From Candidatus Aminicenantota bacterium (GTDB lineage Bacteria; Acidobacteriota; Aminicenantia; UBA2199): a stretch of 18,092 bases of DNA. Positions 1 to 8,900 of this stretch are shown piece by piece (position 1 is the stretch's first letter; the number at the start of each line of letters is the position of its first letter). The notes below the pieces were generated by a model. That model searched no databases and had not been told where the DNA came from. It saw only the letters and a list, made by a program, of their open reading frames with translations. Made by a program: the position numbers and the translations under genes. The stretch spans positions 1-18,092 of the forward strand of contig JAGLQA010000065.1 of assembly GCA_023137075.1 (NCBI GenBank), given 5' to 3'.

Positions 1-1013
1 CGTTTGTCGGGATAGGTGTTTTCCACATCCCCCCAATCCGCGGTAAACCCGCTAAACACCAGGCCGTGTTCGGGACAGCGCTTATGATCCCAGACCCAGT
101 CTAAGGCCATTTCCAATCTTTCGCTGATGGCTGTTCCGGCTATTTTTTTTCGCAGCCAGCCGGGGTTCTCCCTGGCAATCTCAAAAGCGGCTAAAACGAG
201 AGAACTTTCCTGGTCGGTTTCTACCGTATTTTTATCTACTGTCCCGGACACATCGACCCAATCCACAATCTGCCCATCTTTACCCTGCTTTTTTAGGAAG
301 ATTTCCACACTCCGTTCAAACACGCGCAGCGGGTAATGGAGTTTGCCGTATGCGATAAAAGTGGCCGTGTCCCTGATCCACACAGCCGGGTATGTGGATC
401 CCGGTGAAAAGCCGAAAACCCGGTTGTCTTTAAGGATTTCATTATTCTTATATATCATCCGTAAGATGTACTGTTCCCTGGCAATCTCCGGGACGCTGCC
501 GGTAACAAGGGTTTTCAGGTACCGGTTTTTAAAGGTTTCGGAAAACAGGGACTTCAGGCGAAGGGATAGGGTACAGGTTTGCCATTTTCTCCCGGAACCC
601 CAGAACTCCCCCTCCTTGACAATGTCAAACTCGATAATGTAATCTCCCTCCTTTTTATGTTCAAAATAGAGAGGACATTTGAAGGTGGTGGTTTTTTTTC
701 GCCTCAGCACTTTGGGGATCAGGAAACGCCGGTTATCGAAGGAGATAAGTTTGCCCCTGGCGGTTGCGGGGGGGCCGGGCTTTGCATCAAAAATATGGTA
801 AGACAGGAAATAGCCGTGCTCGGGGCGGATACTGGTGACCATATTGTTGGTTATTTTAAATTCCAGTACTACTTTTTCACCCTGGTACGCGGCTGCGTTC
901 CCCGGGCTGCAGGTGATTTCTATCTCGGCTGTGAATAACCCTGATACCGGGAAGAAAAACAGCAGGATAAACAATCGAAAAATGGCAGGTTTCCGTTTTT
1001 TTTCTTGTTTCAT
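1..1013 (-). CDS. Secreted six-hairpin glycosidase-like protein (3' end outside window)
   Basis: The reading frame starts at ATG 1013 and stays open for 337 codons to the window edge, so the C-terminus is missing. The N-terminus is a basic stretch followed by a hydrophobic run (about residues 11-28), which looks like a signal peptide. Residues 30-160 look beta-rich, and from about 175 the sequence becomes helical. Motifs YPAVWIRD (208-215), VETDQES (264-270) and DWGDV (326-330) resemble active-site and substrate-binding segments of (alpha/alpha)6-barrel glycosidases (glucoamylase/GH63-like folds). This family call comes from motif memory and no exact GH family can be given. It starts 27 nt after the stop of the CDP-alcohol phosphatidyltransferase gene on the same strand, so the two are probably co-transcribed. 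There is no strong ribosome binding site. A role in processing a secreted glycan is plausible but unproven. Confidence 0.6.
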   Translation of the reverse strand, partial: MKQEKKRKPAIFRLFILLFFFPVSGLFTAEIEITCSPGNAAAYQGEKVVLEFKITNNMVTSIRPEHGYFLSYHIFDAKPGPPATARGKLISFDNRRFLIPKVLRRKKTTTFKCPLYFEHKKEGDYIIEFDIVKEGEFWGSGRKWQTCTLSLRLKSLFSETFKNRYLKTLVTGSVPEIAREQYILRMIYKNNEILKDNRVFGFSPGSTYPAVWIRDTATFIAYGKLHYPLRVFERSVEIFLKKQGKDGQIVDWVDVSGTVDKNTVETDQESSLVLAAFEIARENPGWLRKKIAGTAISERLEMALDWVWDHKRCPEHGLVFSGFTADWGDVENTYPDK

Positions 1014-1040
1014 AAAATCCGCAAATATTATCCCGGTAAA

Positions 1041-1718
1041 CTACTCCTTGCGCTCTAACCCGGGGAAGGTTAGTACTCTCAAAGAGATAATGATTATCAT
1101 AGCGATCAACAGGGCTATGATAAAAATATCCAGCCGGTTCAACAGGGTAAAGAGAAACGCGATAACAAAGAACAAACTTTTGACAGCCGCGCCTTCGCCG
1201 GATTTTTCCCGCCGGTTATATTCCCTGGTAATATAGTCCAGGCTGATCTCTAAAAAAAGGAGCGCAATAGTAAAAATACCGGCTATAAGTAATTTTAAAT
1301 TTCCAGAATAGACATAATACCCGATAACAATACCGCCAACAAAGAAAAAATCGACTATCCGGTCCAAAAAAATGTCTAAATAAGCACCGAAACGGGTACA
1401 CATATCTTTCGACCTGGCCAACATACCGTCGACACAGTCGAATATCAGGGAAAATTGAAGAATAATGCCGGCAATTATAAAATAGCGAGGTTCCCCGAAG
1501 CAGTACAAGACTCCGCTGAGGACTCCTAAGTAGAAGGAGAAATAGGTTACCTGGTTAGGGGTAAAGGGTGTATGATACAGAACTTTTGCGAAAAGAGAAG
1601 CTACCGGGCGGACAATATACCTATCTATAGGTAAATATTTAAGATACGGAAACAGGGTATCGTTTTTCAACGCTTTGCTAAACTCAAAATTATTTGAATT
1701 TTTCTTTTTTTTACTCAT
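1041..1718 (-). CDS. CDP-alcohol phosphatidyltransferase family membrane protein
   Basis: 225 residues. The family signature is complete: D94-x2-D97-G98-x2-A101-R102-x8-G111-x3-D115-x3-D119. These aspartates bind the divalent metals and the CDP moiety in enzymes that transfer a phospho-alcohol group from a CDP-alcohol to a second alcohol. Hydrophobic segments lie around 57-73, 79-96, 123-137, 143-160 and 180-212, so it is an integral membrane protein of about six helices, the usual architecture. Nothing visible identifies the acceptor; phosphatidylglycerophosphate, phosphatidylinositol or di-inositol-phosphate type activities are all possible. The start at ATG 1718 lacks a Shine-Dalgarno sequence, and a candidate promoter sits directly against it. 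It is the first gene of a likely two-gene unit with the glycosidase-like gene downstream. Family call firm, substrate unknown. Confidence 0.85.
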   Translation of the reverse strand: MSKKKKNSNNFEFSKALKNDTLFPYLKYLPIDRYIVRPVASLFAKVLYHTPFTPNQVTYFSFYLGVLSGVLYCFGEPRYFIIAGIILQFSLIFDCVDGMLARSKDMCTRFGAYLDIFLDRIVDFFFVGGIVIGYYVYSGNLKLLIAGIFTIALLFLEISLDYITREYNRREKSGEGAAVKSLFFVIAFLFTLLNRLDIFIIALLIAMIIIISLRVLTFPGLERKE

Positions 1719-1723
1719 TGGTA

Positions 1724-1752
1724 ATTTTAATAAATCTTGACGTAAATATCAA
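1724..1752 (-). promoter_or_regulatory. Candidate sigma-70 promoter for the CDP-alcohol phosphatidyltransferase gene
   Basis: On the minus strand TTGATA (1752-1747) is followed after 17 nt by TAAAAT (1729-1724). The expected transcription start falls about 7 nt further, on or next to the ATG at 1718-1716. The mRNA would then be leaderless or nearly so, which fits the absence of a Shine-Dalgarno sequence. The region is AT-rich, so a chance match is possible. Confidence 0.35.
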
Positions 1753-1994
1753 GTAAAAACCGGCAATTCCGCAATTCTATTAAGCTTTAGTATTTTTAAA
1801 AACCGCATTTTTATTTTTTCCGTATGCTGAAAGAGATTCTGGATTCTGGGCCGCTCATTAGAAAAGCATTGTCAATAGGGTAGACTGGTTTTTTTTATTT
1901 TTATGAATTATGATATATATATATGTGGGAATTATAATCGTCGTCAATGGAAAATTATATATGTCGCTGGTCAAGCAACCCCGTTTTTTTATAA
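1753..1994. other. AT-rich divergent intergenic region
   Basis: This is the middle of the 333-bp gap between two divergent genes. It is AT-rich, with T and A runs and an alternating TA tract near 1913-1923. I see no convincing gene, no strong hairpin and no RNA gene. The promoter candidates listed at its two ends are the only sites I can support. Confidence 0.5.
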
Positions 1995-2023
1995 TTGACA
2001 ATCAAGGCATTTTTGACTACAAT
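1995..2023 (+). promoter_or_regulatory. Near-consensus sigma-70 promoter of the plus-strand membrane protein gene
   Basis: A perfect -35 box TTGACA (1995-2000) is separated by exactly 17 nt from TACAAT (2018-2023), which matches the -10 consensus in five of six positions. Transcription would start near 2030 and give a leader of about 22 nt that includes AGGAGGT (2031-2037). This implies strong constitutive expression if the host has a standard housekeeping sigma factor. Confidence 0.7.
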
Positions 2024-2051
2024 ACGCATGAGGAGGTAAAAGGATTTTACC

Positions 2052-2837
2052 ATGACACTATCTCTTACTAATAAGCGAAGCCGGTTAACAAAAACAAAAT
2101 TATACAAGAGTTTTAAGCTTGATAAGAATTTTTTATATGTCATCTTAATCGATCTGGCCTATTATGCAATATTCTTCGGTTCAATTGCGATTTTTTTAAG
2201 AAACGCAATCCCTGAAATTACCGTTACACAATTGGCCAAAGACCTGGTCGGTTTACTCTCAAAGGAGACAATGGCTCTGTATCAAAACGACCTGTCGATT
2301 ATCCAGGCGGCCAGGAATAACCTGACATGGTACAGTATCATTCTGACCCTTGTACTTTTTTTGAATTTTTCCTGCTTAAAGCTCTGGATATGGCACCTGG
2401 TTGCAAAGAAAAAATATGGGATATTTCTATTGGTTAGAGGCATTATTGTCAATTTTGTATTTTTTATTGTGATATTTTCATCAGGTCTTGCGGGTTTTTA
2501 TATACTTAATATGGAGATGTTTTATATCTGGCTGCTGCTTTTGATTCCAATATCCATCTACTTTTTAAATTGGGTACATCTATCATTTACTCAAAAAGGC
2601 GGCATAAGCGCAATTTGTCAGGGTATTTCTCTCGGGATAAAAGGATTTTTTCAGGTGTTATTTCCCAATTCACTACTCATTATCCTATTTTTTTTGCTTA
2701 TCTTTATATTCAAGATGTTAGATGCAATAAACCCGAAAATATATTGGCCGCTCGTCTTAATCAGCATCACAATATTTCTAAATTGGGCAAAGCGCCTACT
2801 CTACCTGTTTAAAAAACCCTTTTTCCCCAATCGTTGA
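2052..2837 (+). CDS. Six-helix integral membrane protein of unknown function
   Basis: 261 residues, not recognised. It has a basic N-terminus and about six hydrophobic segments (27-49, 92-116, 124-150, 156-173, 200-222, 230-250). Between the first two is a roughly 40-residue polar stretch (51-91) that may be a soluble loop. It ends in a Lys/Arg-containing tail. No catalytic motif, transporter signature or lipobox is visible. The start at ATG 2052 is preceded by AGGAGGT (2031-2037, 14 nt away) and a closer AAAAGGA (2038-2044). It is the only plus-strand gene in the window, is more AT-rich than its neighbours, and has its own strong promoter. It converges on the molybdenum hydroxylase gene with only 35 nt between stop codons and no clear terminator. 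The promoter, ribosome binding site and long open frame make it a real gene. Confidence 0.75.
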   Translation: MTLSLTNKRSRLTKTKLYKSFKLDKNFLYVILIDLAYYAIFFGSIAIFLRNAIPEITVTQLAKDLVGLLSKETMALYQNDLSIIQAARNNLTWYSIILTLVLFLNFSCLKLWIWHLVAKKKYGIFLLVRGIIVNFVFFIVIFSSGLAGFYILNMEMFYIWLLLLIPISIYFLNWVHLSFTQKGGISAICQGISLGIKGFFQVLFPNSLLIILFFLLIFIFKMLDAINPKIYWPLVLISITIFLNWAKRLLYLFKKPFFPNR

Positions 2838-2872
2838 ATTACCGGGTTACTGCTTCTTATGGTTGTCTTCTT

Positions 2873-5092
2873 TTAATTTAAATTTATCGGCAGCTTACGG
2901 ATTCGTTTACCGGCTGCGGAAGACACGGCATTTGCCACTGCCGGCGCTATTAAAGGGACTCCTGCCTCCCCGATACCGGTGGGTGGATTGGTGCTCTTTA
3001 CAAGATGGACTTCAACTTTCGGCATTTCATTCATTCTAAGGATGGGGAAATCATCAAAATTAGCTTGCTTAACCCGCCCCTTGCGAATCGTGATGGCGCT
3101 TTTCAGCGTGGCCGTAAGACCGAAAGCGACAGCGCTCTCCATCTGGACTTCGATAATTTTCGGATTAATTACAATGCCACAATCAATGGCACATACCACA
3201 CGATGCACTTTAATCTTGCCGGTCCGGCTAACAGAAACCTCGGCCACAAAGCAAAGTATGGTTTTATGATATTCGTGGAAGGAAATACCGCGGTGAATTC
3301 CATCCGGGAGGGGCTTGCCCCAGCCAGACTTACGCGCGGCAAGCTCCAGGACATTGCGCATATGGGGGTCATGGGAAAGCAATTCATATCGAAGCTCATA
3401 GGGATCTCTGCCCGTTAGTGCGGCAATCTCGTCTATAAAGCATTCAACTATAAAGGCATTTGCCGAATGGGAGACAGACCGCCATGGCCCCAGGGGAATT
3501 CCGGGGTCATCATTTACAAAATTCAATCGCACATTATCAATGTTATATGGAAGCGGGACTGCTCCTTCTTTTGCATGCATGCCGGCCATTACCGGGGATA
3601 CCAATTTGCCGGAGAGATATTCGGTTAAATTTCTAAGCAGCCGCGGCGTCTTGTAGGGCATCTTTAAGGGAATGCGTTCCGGAAGCCTCTGTGCTAAATG
3701 ATCCGCGCCGACAATGCGGTGCATCCATGCAACAGGTAAGCCTTTATGGTTTAATACGGCCTGCATGACGTTATAACTGGCAGGACGGTAAAAATCATGC
3801 TGCATATCTTCCTCACGGGTCCAAATCACTTTAACCGGCGCTTTAACCTTTTTGGATATTTGCACTGCTTCTGCCGCATAATCCGCGGATATGCGGCGCC
3901 CGAAACCACCGCCCACGAACGTGGTATAAACATTAATGGACGCGTAGTCCAGGCCGGTGATTTTTGATGCCACTTCCTGTACGGCATCCTGGTTTTGAGT
4001 CGGCCCCCAAATATCGCAGCGATTATCACGAACCTGGGCCGTGCAATTCATGGGTGAAGGAGTGGCATGCGCCTGGTAGGGTAATTCATATATTGAGCGG
4101 ATGATGTTATTGTTTTTTTTAAAAAATTTATCGACATCTCCGATTTTATATATGGTTTTGCCTTCCTTATTTGCCAATTTAGCCCAGCGTTGGCTGATTT
4201 TTTCGCTGTCCGGGTTTTCGCCGCTGCTTTTTGTCCATTCAACTTCTAAAGCTTCCATACCCTGCCTGGCCTGCCAGAACGTATCCGCCACTACGGCAAT
4301 ACCCTCGTTTATAACGACCACATCTCTCACACCCGGCAAAGCTCTTGTTTTGCCTGAATTAAACCGTTTTAGTTTTGTGCCGAAAACCGGGGGGTGGACG
4401 ACGGTGGCTGTAAGCAAACCCGGCATCTTAACATCTGTGCCGAATACCGCGCTGCCATATACCTTCTCCAATGTATCCAGGCGCGGCATACGCTTGCCGA
4501 TAATTTTGAATTCAGCCGGTTTCTTGAGAGGAATGTTTTTCGGTAATGGGAGGTTTGCGGCTTTATCGATCAGTTCACCGTAGGTTAAAGACCTTTTGCC
4601 GGCACGATGGAAAACCCTACTATTCTCAGCCCTGCATTCGGAAACCGCAGCATTCCAGGTTTTCGCTGCCGCGGCAATCATCAGTTCACGGAGCGTTGCC
4701 CCGGCATTTCTCAGGATATTAAAAGATGTGCGGACGCTTGTGCTGCCACCGGTCATTTGATAATTAAAAGCCGGATTTTTATAAATTTCAGCAGCCGGAG
4801 CTATCTCAAAACGAATTTTCGACCAATCTGCTTCCAATTCTTCCGCCACTATCATGGGAAAAGCTGTGGTAATGCCCTGCCCCATCTCGGAATGATTAAC
4901 TATCACGGTCACTGTATTATCACTGCCGATTTTGATCCAGGCATCAGGCGCACATAGATTGTCCCGCCTATTTTTATTTTCGGTCTTGCTGCTGCAGCCC
5001 GGAAAATATATATCAGCCAACAACGCACATCCGGCAATATAAGAGACCTTCAAGAATTTCCGCCGGCCATAATCGATTTCACTTTTTTTCAT
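2873..5092 (-). CDS. Molybdenum hydroxylase large subunit, Tat-exported (isoquinoline 1-oxidoreductase beta-like)
   Basis: Xanthine dehydrogenase/aldehyde oxidase family molybdopterin-binding subunit, 739 residues from ATG 5092. That start is preferred because AAAAGG lies just upstream and because the protein then begins directly before a twin-arginine signal, RRKFLK (residues 10-15), with a hydrophobic stretch after it. A longer frame to 5194 exists but would bury that signal. Cofactor and active-site segments are intact: HSEMGQG (67-73), GGGFGRR (394-400), GPWRSVSHSANAF (535-547) and the catalytic Glu in GIGEAG (E709). GGGFGRR is typical of IorB-like periplasmic enzymes, which hydroxylate N-heterocycles or oxidise aldehydes and pass electrons out through a 2Fe-2S partner. 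The start overlaps the end of that partner gene by 14 nt, so translation is probably coupled. The substrate cannot be read from sequence, and no FAD subunit is next to it, as expected for the Ior type. Confidence 0.88.
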   Translation of the reverse strand: MKKSEIDYGRRKFLKVSYIAGCALLADIYFPGCSSKTENKNRRDNLCAPDAWIKIGSDNTVTVIVNHSEMGQGITTAFPMIVAEELEADWSKIRFEIAPAAEIYKNPAFNYQMTGGSTSVRTSFNILRNAGATLRELMIAAAAKTWNAAVSECRAENSRVFHRAGKRSLTYGELIDKAANLPLPKNIPLKKPAEFKIIGKRMPRLDTLEKVYGSAVFGTDVKMPGLLTATVVHPPVFGTKLKRFNSGKTRALPGVRDVVVINEGIAVVADTFWQARQGMEALEVEWTKSSGENPDSEKISQRWAKLANKEGKTIYKIGDVDKFFKKNNNIIRSIYELPYQAHATPSPMNCTAQVRDNRCDIWGPTQNQDAVQEVASKITGLDYASINVYTTFVGGGFGRRISADYAAEAVQISKKVKAPVKVIWTREEDMQHDFYRPASYNVMQAVLNHKGLPVAWMHRIVGADHLAQRLPERIPLKMPYKTPRLLRNLTEYLSGKLVSPVMAGMHAKEGAVPLPYNIDNVRLNFVNDDPGIPLGPWRSVSHSANAFIVECFIDEIAALTGRDPYELRYELLSHDPHMRNVLELAARKSGWGKPLPDGIHRGISFHEYHKTILCFVAEVSVSRTGKIKVHRVVCAIDCGIVINPKIIEVQMESAVAFGLTATLKSAITIRKGRVKQANFDDFPILRMNEMPKVEVHLVKSTNPPTGIGEAGVPLIAPAVANAVSSAAGKRIRKLPINLN

Positions 5093-5546
5093 GATTATAC
5101 CTTTTGGCGGCGCAGTGAATCCCGCGCCGTATCGCTTGATACGTTCCGCAGCGGCACAAAATATCGGACATAGCGGCATCGATATCATCATCATTGGGAT
5201 TCGGGTTGGAATTCAGAAGCGCTGCCGCAGCCATAATCTGACCCGGTTGACAATAGCCGCACTGCGGGACATCTTCTTCGATCCAGGCCTGACGTATGGC
5301 ATCCGCTACCGGCCCCTTCAGGCCTTCTATGGTGGTAATTTCCATGCCCTCGACGTCTCCGGCCGGCGTGATGCAGGAAAGGGTATTCTCGCCGTCGACA
5401 TATACGGTGCAGGCGCCGCATTCCCCTATCCCGCAGCTGTACTTGGTGCCCATTAATCCCAATTGCTCATTAAGAACCCAGAGAAGCGGGGTGTCCGGGT
5501 CAACATCTACATGATGAACTTTACCGTTTACGCGTAATGTTAACAT
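5079..5546 (-). CDS. Molybdenum hydroxylase (2Fe-2S) small subunit
   Basis: 155 residues, the normal size of the family. The N-terminal plant-type ferredoxin domain has C38-x4-C43-x2-C46-x11-C58. The C-terminal helical domain has C96-x2-C99 within QCGYCQPGQIM and C131-x-C133 within LCRCGTYQAIRRG. All eight cysteines for the two 2Fe-2S clusters are therefore present. It carries electrons from the molybdenum cofactor in the large subunit encoded by the overlapping downstream gene. It has no signal peptide of its own, so it probably crosses the membrane as a complex with the Tat-signal partner, as known for this family. The start at ATG 5546 is supported by AAGGAG seven nt upstream and a promoter at 5602-5574. 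The gene is the first of a two-gene unit. Confidence 0.92.
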   Translation of the reverse strand: MLTLRVNGKVHHVDVDPDTPLLWVLNEQLGLMGTKYSCGIGECGACTVYVDGENTLSCITPAGDVEGMEITTIEGLKGPVADAIRQAWIEEDVPQCGYCQPGQIMAAAALLNSNPNPNDDDIDAAMSDILCRCGTYQAIRRGIHCAAKRYNHEKK

Positions 5547-5573
5547 TCACAGGTCTCCTTCTTTTCAAGTTGG

Positions 5574-5602
5574 ATATTATCACAACCGTGAAAAGCAGTC
5601 AA
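5574..5602 (-). promoter_or_regulatory. Promoter of the molybdenum hydroxylase operon
   Basis: On the minus strand TTGACT (5602-5597) is followed by TAATAT (5579-5574) after 17 nt, or by GATAAT (5581-5576) after 15 nt with an extended TG in front. Either gives a leader of about 20 nt containing the AAGGAG ribosome binding site. This marks the hydroxylase genes as a transcription unit separate from the upstream biosynthetic run. Confidence 0.6.
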
Positions 5603-5620
5603 GGCGGATTTAGGAGAACG

Positions 5621-5913
5621 CAGGAATTCTAATTTTAGCCTCGGATCCACACGGATTTCAAAAAAAACAAACCAATCCTGGGGGAATTTTTTACAAAATA
5701 CGGTAAAAAATTAGAATAGATGCACCGGGTCAACCTTTGTCAATTCATCAAATCCTAAAGAATTACGAAAAAATGACCGCCTGAGGGGCTTGATAAATCA
5801 AGCCCCTACTATGGCTTAGTCGGTAATTTCCCCGATGTAGCGCCTTCTATTGCCAAACCGGTCTATTATTTAGCAAGAAATGGGTTTAAAAAAAGAGATA
5901 ATTAGAATTCCTG
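5621..5913. repeat. 293-bp intergenic segment bounded by perfect 14-bp inverted repeats
   Basis: CAGGAATTCTAATT at 5621-5634 is exactly the reverse complement of 5900-5913. The segment fills most of the 396-bp gap between the hydroxylase operon and the exporter gene, and it encodes no convincing protein. It contains the hairpin at 5784-5807. A diverged direct repeat is also seen: TTAGAAT followed by CCTTTGTCAATT (5711-5745) resembles TTAGAAT followed by CCTTTGACAATT (5902-5939). The terminal inverted repeats suggest a small non-autonomous element or its remnant. No target-site duplication is obvious, so mobility is not shown. Confidence 0.5.
5784..5807. repeat. REP-like palindrome
   Basis: AGGGGCTTGA (5784-5793) and TCAAGCCCCT (5798-5807) form a perfect 10-bp stem with a TAAA loop. 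On the minus strand the element begins GTAGGGGC, the same start as the palindrome near the right end of the window. It lies about 135 nt past the exporter stop codon. A T6 run follows on the minus strand only after about 10 nt, so it is at best an atypical terminator. A dispersed repeat is the more likely reading. Confidence 0.6.
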
Positions 5914-5942
5914 TTCCATTTGCCGATCCTTTGACAATTTGT

Positions 5943-8900
5943 CTATTTTGTTACTCTTAATTTGACGCCGTCTTCTATTATGTCGATCTTGCCCATGTCC
6001 ATTTTGATGACCCGGTCGGCTACATCAAAATAATGATCATCGTGGGTAATGGCAATGACAATTTTGCCTTCTTCTTTCATCTTCAACAACAGATCGCGGT
6101 AAAAGAATTTCCTGAATCCCGGGTCCTGGTCGGCGGCGACTTCATCAAAAAGATAAATGGGCCGCTCTTCTAAGTAACAACGCAGCAAGGCCAGACGTTT
6201 TCGCTGACCACCGGAGAGATCGATTGTGCTGAAGGCGCCGTCTTCTACTTTTACTTTATCCTTGAGCCGCAGCATTTGTAAGTATCGTTCTACAATATCT
6301 TCTTTCCCGGTGAGGTCGACGTCATATAATTTTTCGAAGAGATGGAAATCCCCGAAAACTACGGAGAAGTACTCTCCCAACCGGTAATTATCAAATTCCT
6401 CCCCGTCTATGGTTATGTTTCCTTTTTCGGGTATGTACAAACCGGTTAACAGTTTTGCCAGGGTGGTTTTACCGCTGCCGTTACCGCCGACAATAAATAC
6501 GATTTCACCTTTCTTTGCTTCAAAATCGATGGGGCCGACGGTAAACTTTTCACCCTCCTCCCTGGTTTCATATTCGAAGAATACACCTTTAGCTTCAATG
6601 TTGTTCACTTCCGGTACTTCTTGAACCACTTTATCCATTTCCGAGGGTGGTATATTGGCGGGGATATCCGCTAATAAGCCCTGCACACGGTTCCAGGCGA
6701 TGCGCACCTGCACGCCGCCCGGTATGGAATTCAATATACCGGTAACGGGCCCGATTAAATAGAGGAGTACCATAATAAAACTCATCAGTATGGGTTTGCC
6801 CAGGTTGGGCAATATAACAGGTATGCCGAAAGCGACGGCTCCCAAAACGACTATCAACATAGACTCCCCAACCATAAAGGCATTGACAAATTTAATCATG
6901 GCATTGCTGGATGCGTCCCGGAACCTTTCGCAGATGCCTCGCACATCATTACTATATGCGCTTTTCTTCGCCGAATGGAGGCTCAATTCTTTAAAACCGT
7001 CGTTCATGCCGTCCAATACACCTAAATACTCATTCTGGGTATCCCTGGCTATATTGAATAAGACATTGGCTTTTCCGGTAACAATCGAATAGATAACCCC
7101 AACAGCTAAAATCACAACGATGGTGACAATGGTGGCCCAGAAGGCAATGGTGGCTAAGTACATAAAGGCGCCGGCTATGGTGATTAAACTGCTGGCCACC
7201 GCTACCAGGATAATGGCAGCCTGGCCCAATTGAGCGGTGTCGTTATTCAATGTGGCCAGGATCCGGCCGCGGTCCAACCTCTCAAATTTCTGATAAGATG
7301 TGGCGAAGATACGGCTCACCAATTTCACCCGCAGGTCATAGATGATGTCGAAGGTAACCTTGACCAACCTGACTTGCAGTGTTTTACGACCGAGGAGATA
7401 AAGGAGCATGGCCAGCATGAAATAGAATACCAGGTAAACCAGTTTAAAGTTGCTGTATAAGGATGTGGTTATCAGGAAAATCACCACCGCATTGGCAGTG
7501 CCGCTGAGTAGACTCAAAAGGATCAGGAAAGGCACGGCCTTTAAATATTTGTTGCGGTGCGGGAAGAAGGAAGAGATAATATATGCCAGGTAACTGCCGG
7601 CCATGGCAGCAATTATCAATCCCATGGCGATTTTAAGGCTGAGGGGGGACCATACCAGGGCGGTTTTCCAGGGTAGGTCCGCCAATAAATAGGGGAGTAA
7701 ATAAATGGCGCCGAGAAAGGGGGCTAAAAGAATAAGGGTTCCCAGCATTTTTCCGAATTGCTTAAGGGAGATGGGTTCGAACTTACGTTTGCCTTTTACG
7801 ATGTCTAAGAAGAAAAGCACGAAAAAGGCGGCGATACACAGAAGGAAAAGACAGATCATCAGGGACATTATCGAAGCGCCTTTGTCCGTACCGTCTCCTA
7901 AGTTCATCTGCGGCGGGATCGGTTCACCGTGTATAAGATTCATAACGGCCTGGCCGATAAAATTGGTATAGGTGCTGTTGGAATTGGCCAGAACTGCGAC
8001 CCCGGTTTTATCATTGGGATCAAATATGGTATAAGCGGTAAAATTTGGATTCAACCCGGTGTGCAGCACCCTGCCGCTGCCGTCAAGGGTAATCATCCAG
8101 CCCATGGCATAGGGTAACAGGTTGGCGCCGGGAGGGACGGTCCGGTCCCACTGCCGGCTGGTTTTCATCAGGGGAGTAAATTCATTCTCTTCGATACCCA
8201 ATTGCAATTTCAACCAGCGGCCGATATCCTTACCGTTGGAGATGATATAACCGGCAGGGGTATTGCCCCGATAGACCGGGGCCTCATACTCCCGGGCTTT
8301 AAAAAAACCAATCTTATAGCCGGCGGCGACCTCTTTTCCCCGGGCCTGGTTCCTGCCCACTAAGGTATCGAGTAAGCCTAAGGGCTGTAAAATATTCTTT
8401 GTCATGTACTCTTCGTAGGGGATGTCGCTCACCTCCTCGATGACGGCTCCGATAATGTCATAGTTAATGGTCGCGTAAAGGAAGCTTTTGCCGGGTAAAT
8501 GTTCCAGTTCGATACCGGCAATATTTCTGACGGTTTTTTCCAGCGCGTTTTTTTCGTTAGATTCTGGGATTTTCGCGATACTGTTAAAGGGGATACCGCT
8601 GGTCTGATGGAGGCACTGCCTGAGGGTAATGGACTGCTTTTCGCCTTTATAGACCGTATAAAACCAGGGCAAATAGCGGGAGACCGGGGCATCGAGATCG
8701 ATAAGTCCTTCCTGTTCCAATTTCAGGGCGGCCAGGGCAGTGAAGGCCTTACTGGTTGAACAGATTTCAAACAGGGTATCGGTGGTTACGGGGATTTCTT
8801 TTCCCACATCCGCAAAGCCGAAACCTTTGGCATATACCTCATTGCCTTTTACGATAACCAGGCTGAGTCCCGGTATGTCCCCTTCATCTATCCAGGCGGC

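Noticed and set aside
127..1236. Several plus-strand open frames of 60-133 codons
   Set aside because: They overlap the minus-strand glycosidase-like and phosphatidyltransferase genes, lack family motifs, and are explained as shadows of those genes.
1911..1938. Second plus-strand promoter around TATAAT at 1933-1938
   Set aside because: No -35-like hexamer lies at suitable distance, and the alternating TA tract makes a chance -10 match likely.
1955..2143. 62-codon minus-strand open frame across the promoter region
   Set aside because: It overlaps the near-consensus promoter and the start of the plus-strand gene and has no recognisable features.
2838..2872. Bidirectional terminator between the convergent genes
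   Set aside because: The 35 nt between the stop codons hold no inverted repeat with a T-run.
3306..3321. GC-rich palindrome GGGGCTTGCCCC resembling the REP-like core
   Set aside because: It encodes the ordinary GWGKPLP segment of the molybdenum hydroxylase; arms are only 5 bp and the rest of the repeat is absent.
5093..5194. Longer N-terminus for the molybdenum hydroxylase large subunit starting at 5194
   Set aside because: It would overlap the 2Fe-2S subunit gene by over 100 nt and bury the Tat signal; ATG 5092 has a ribosome binding site and starts just before the RRKFLK motif.
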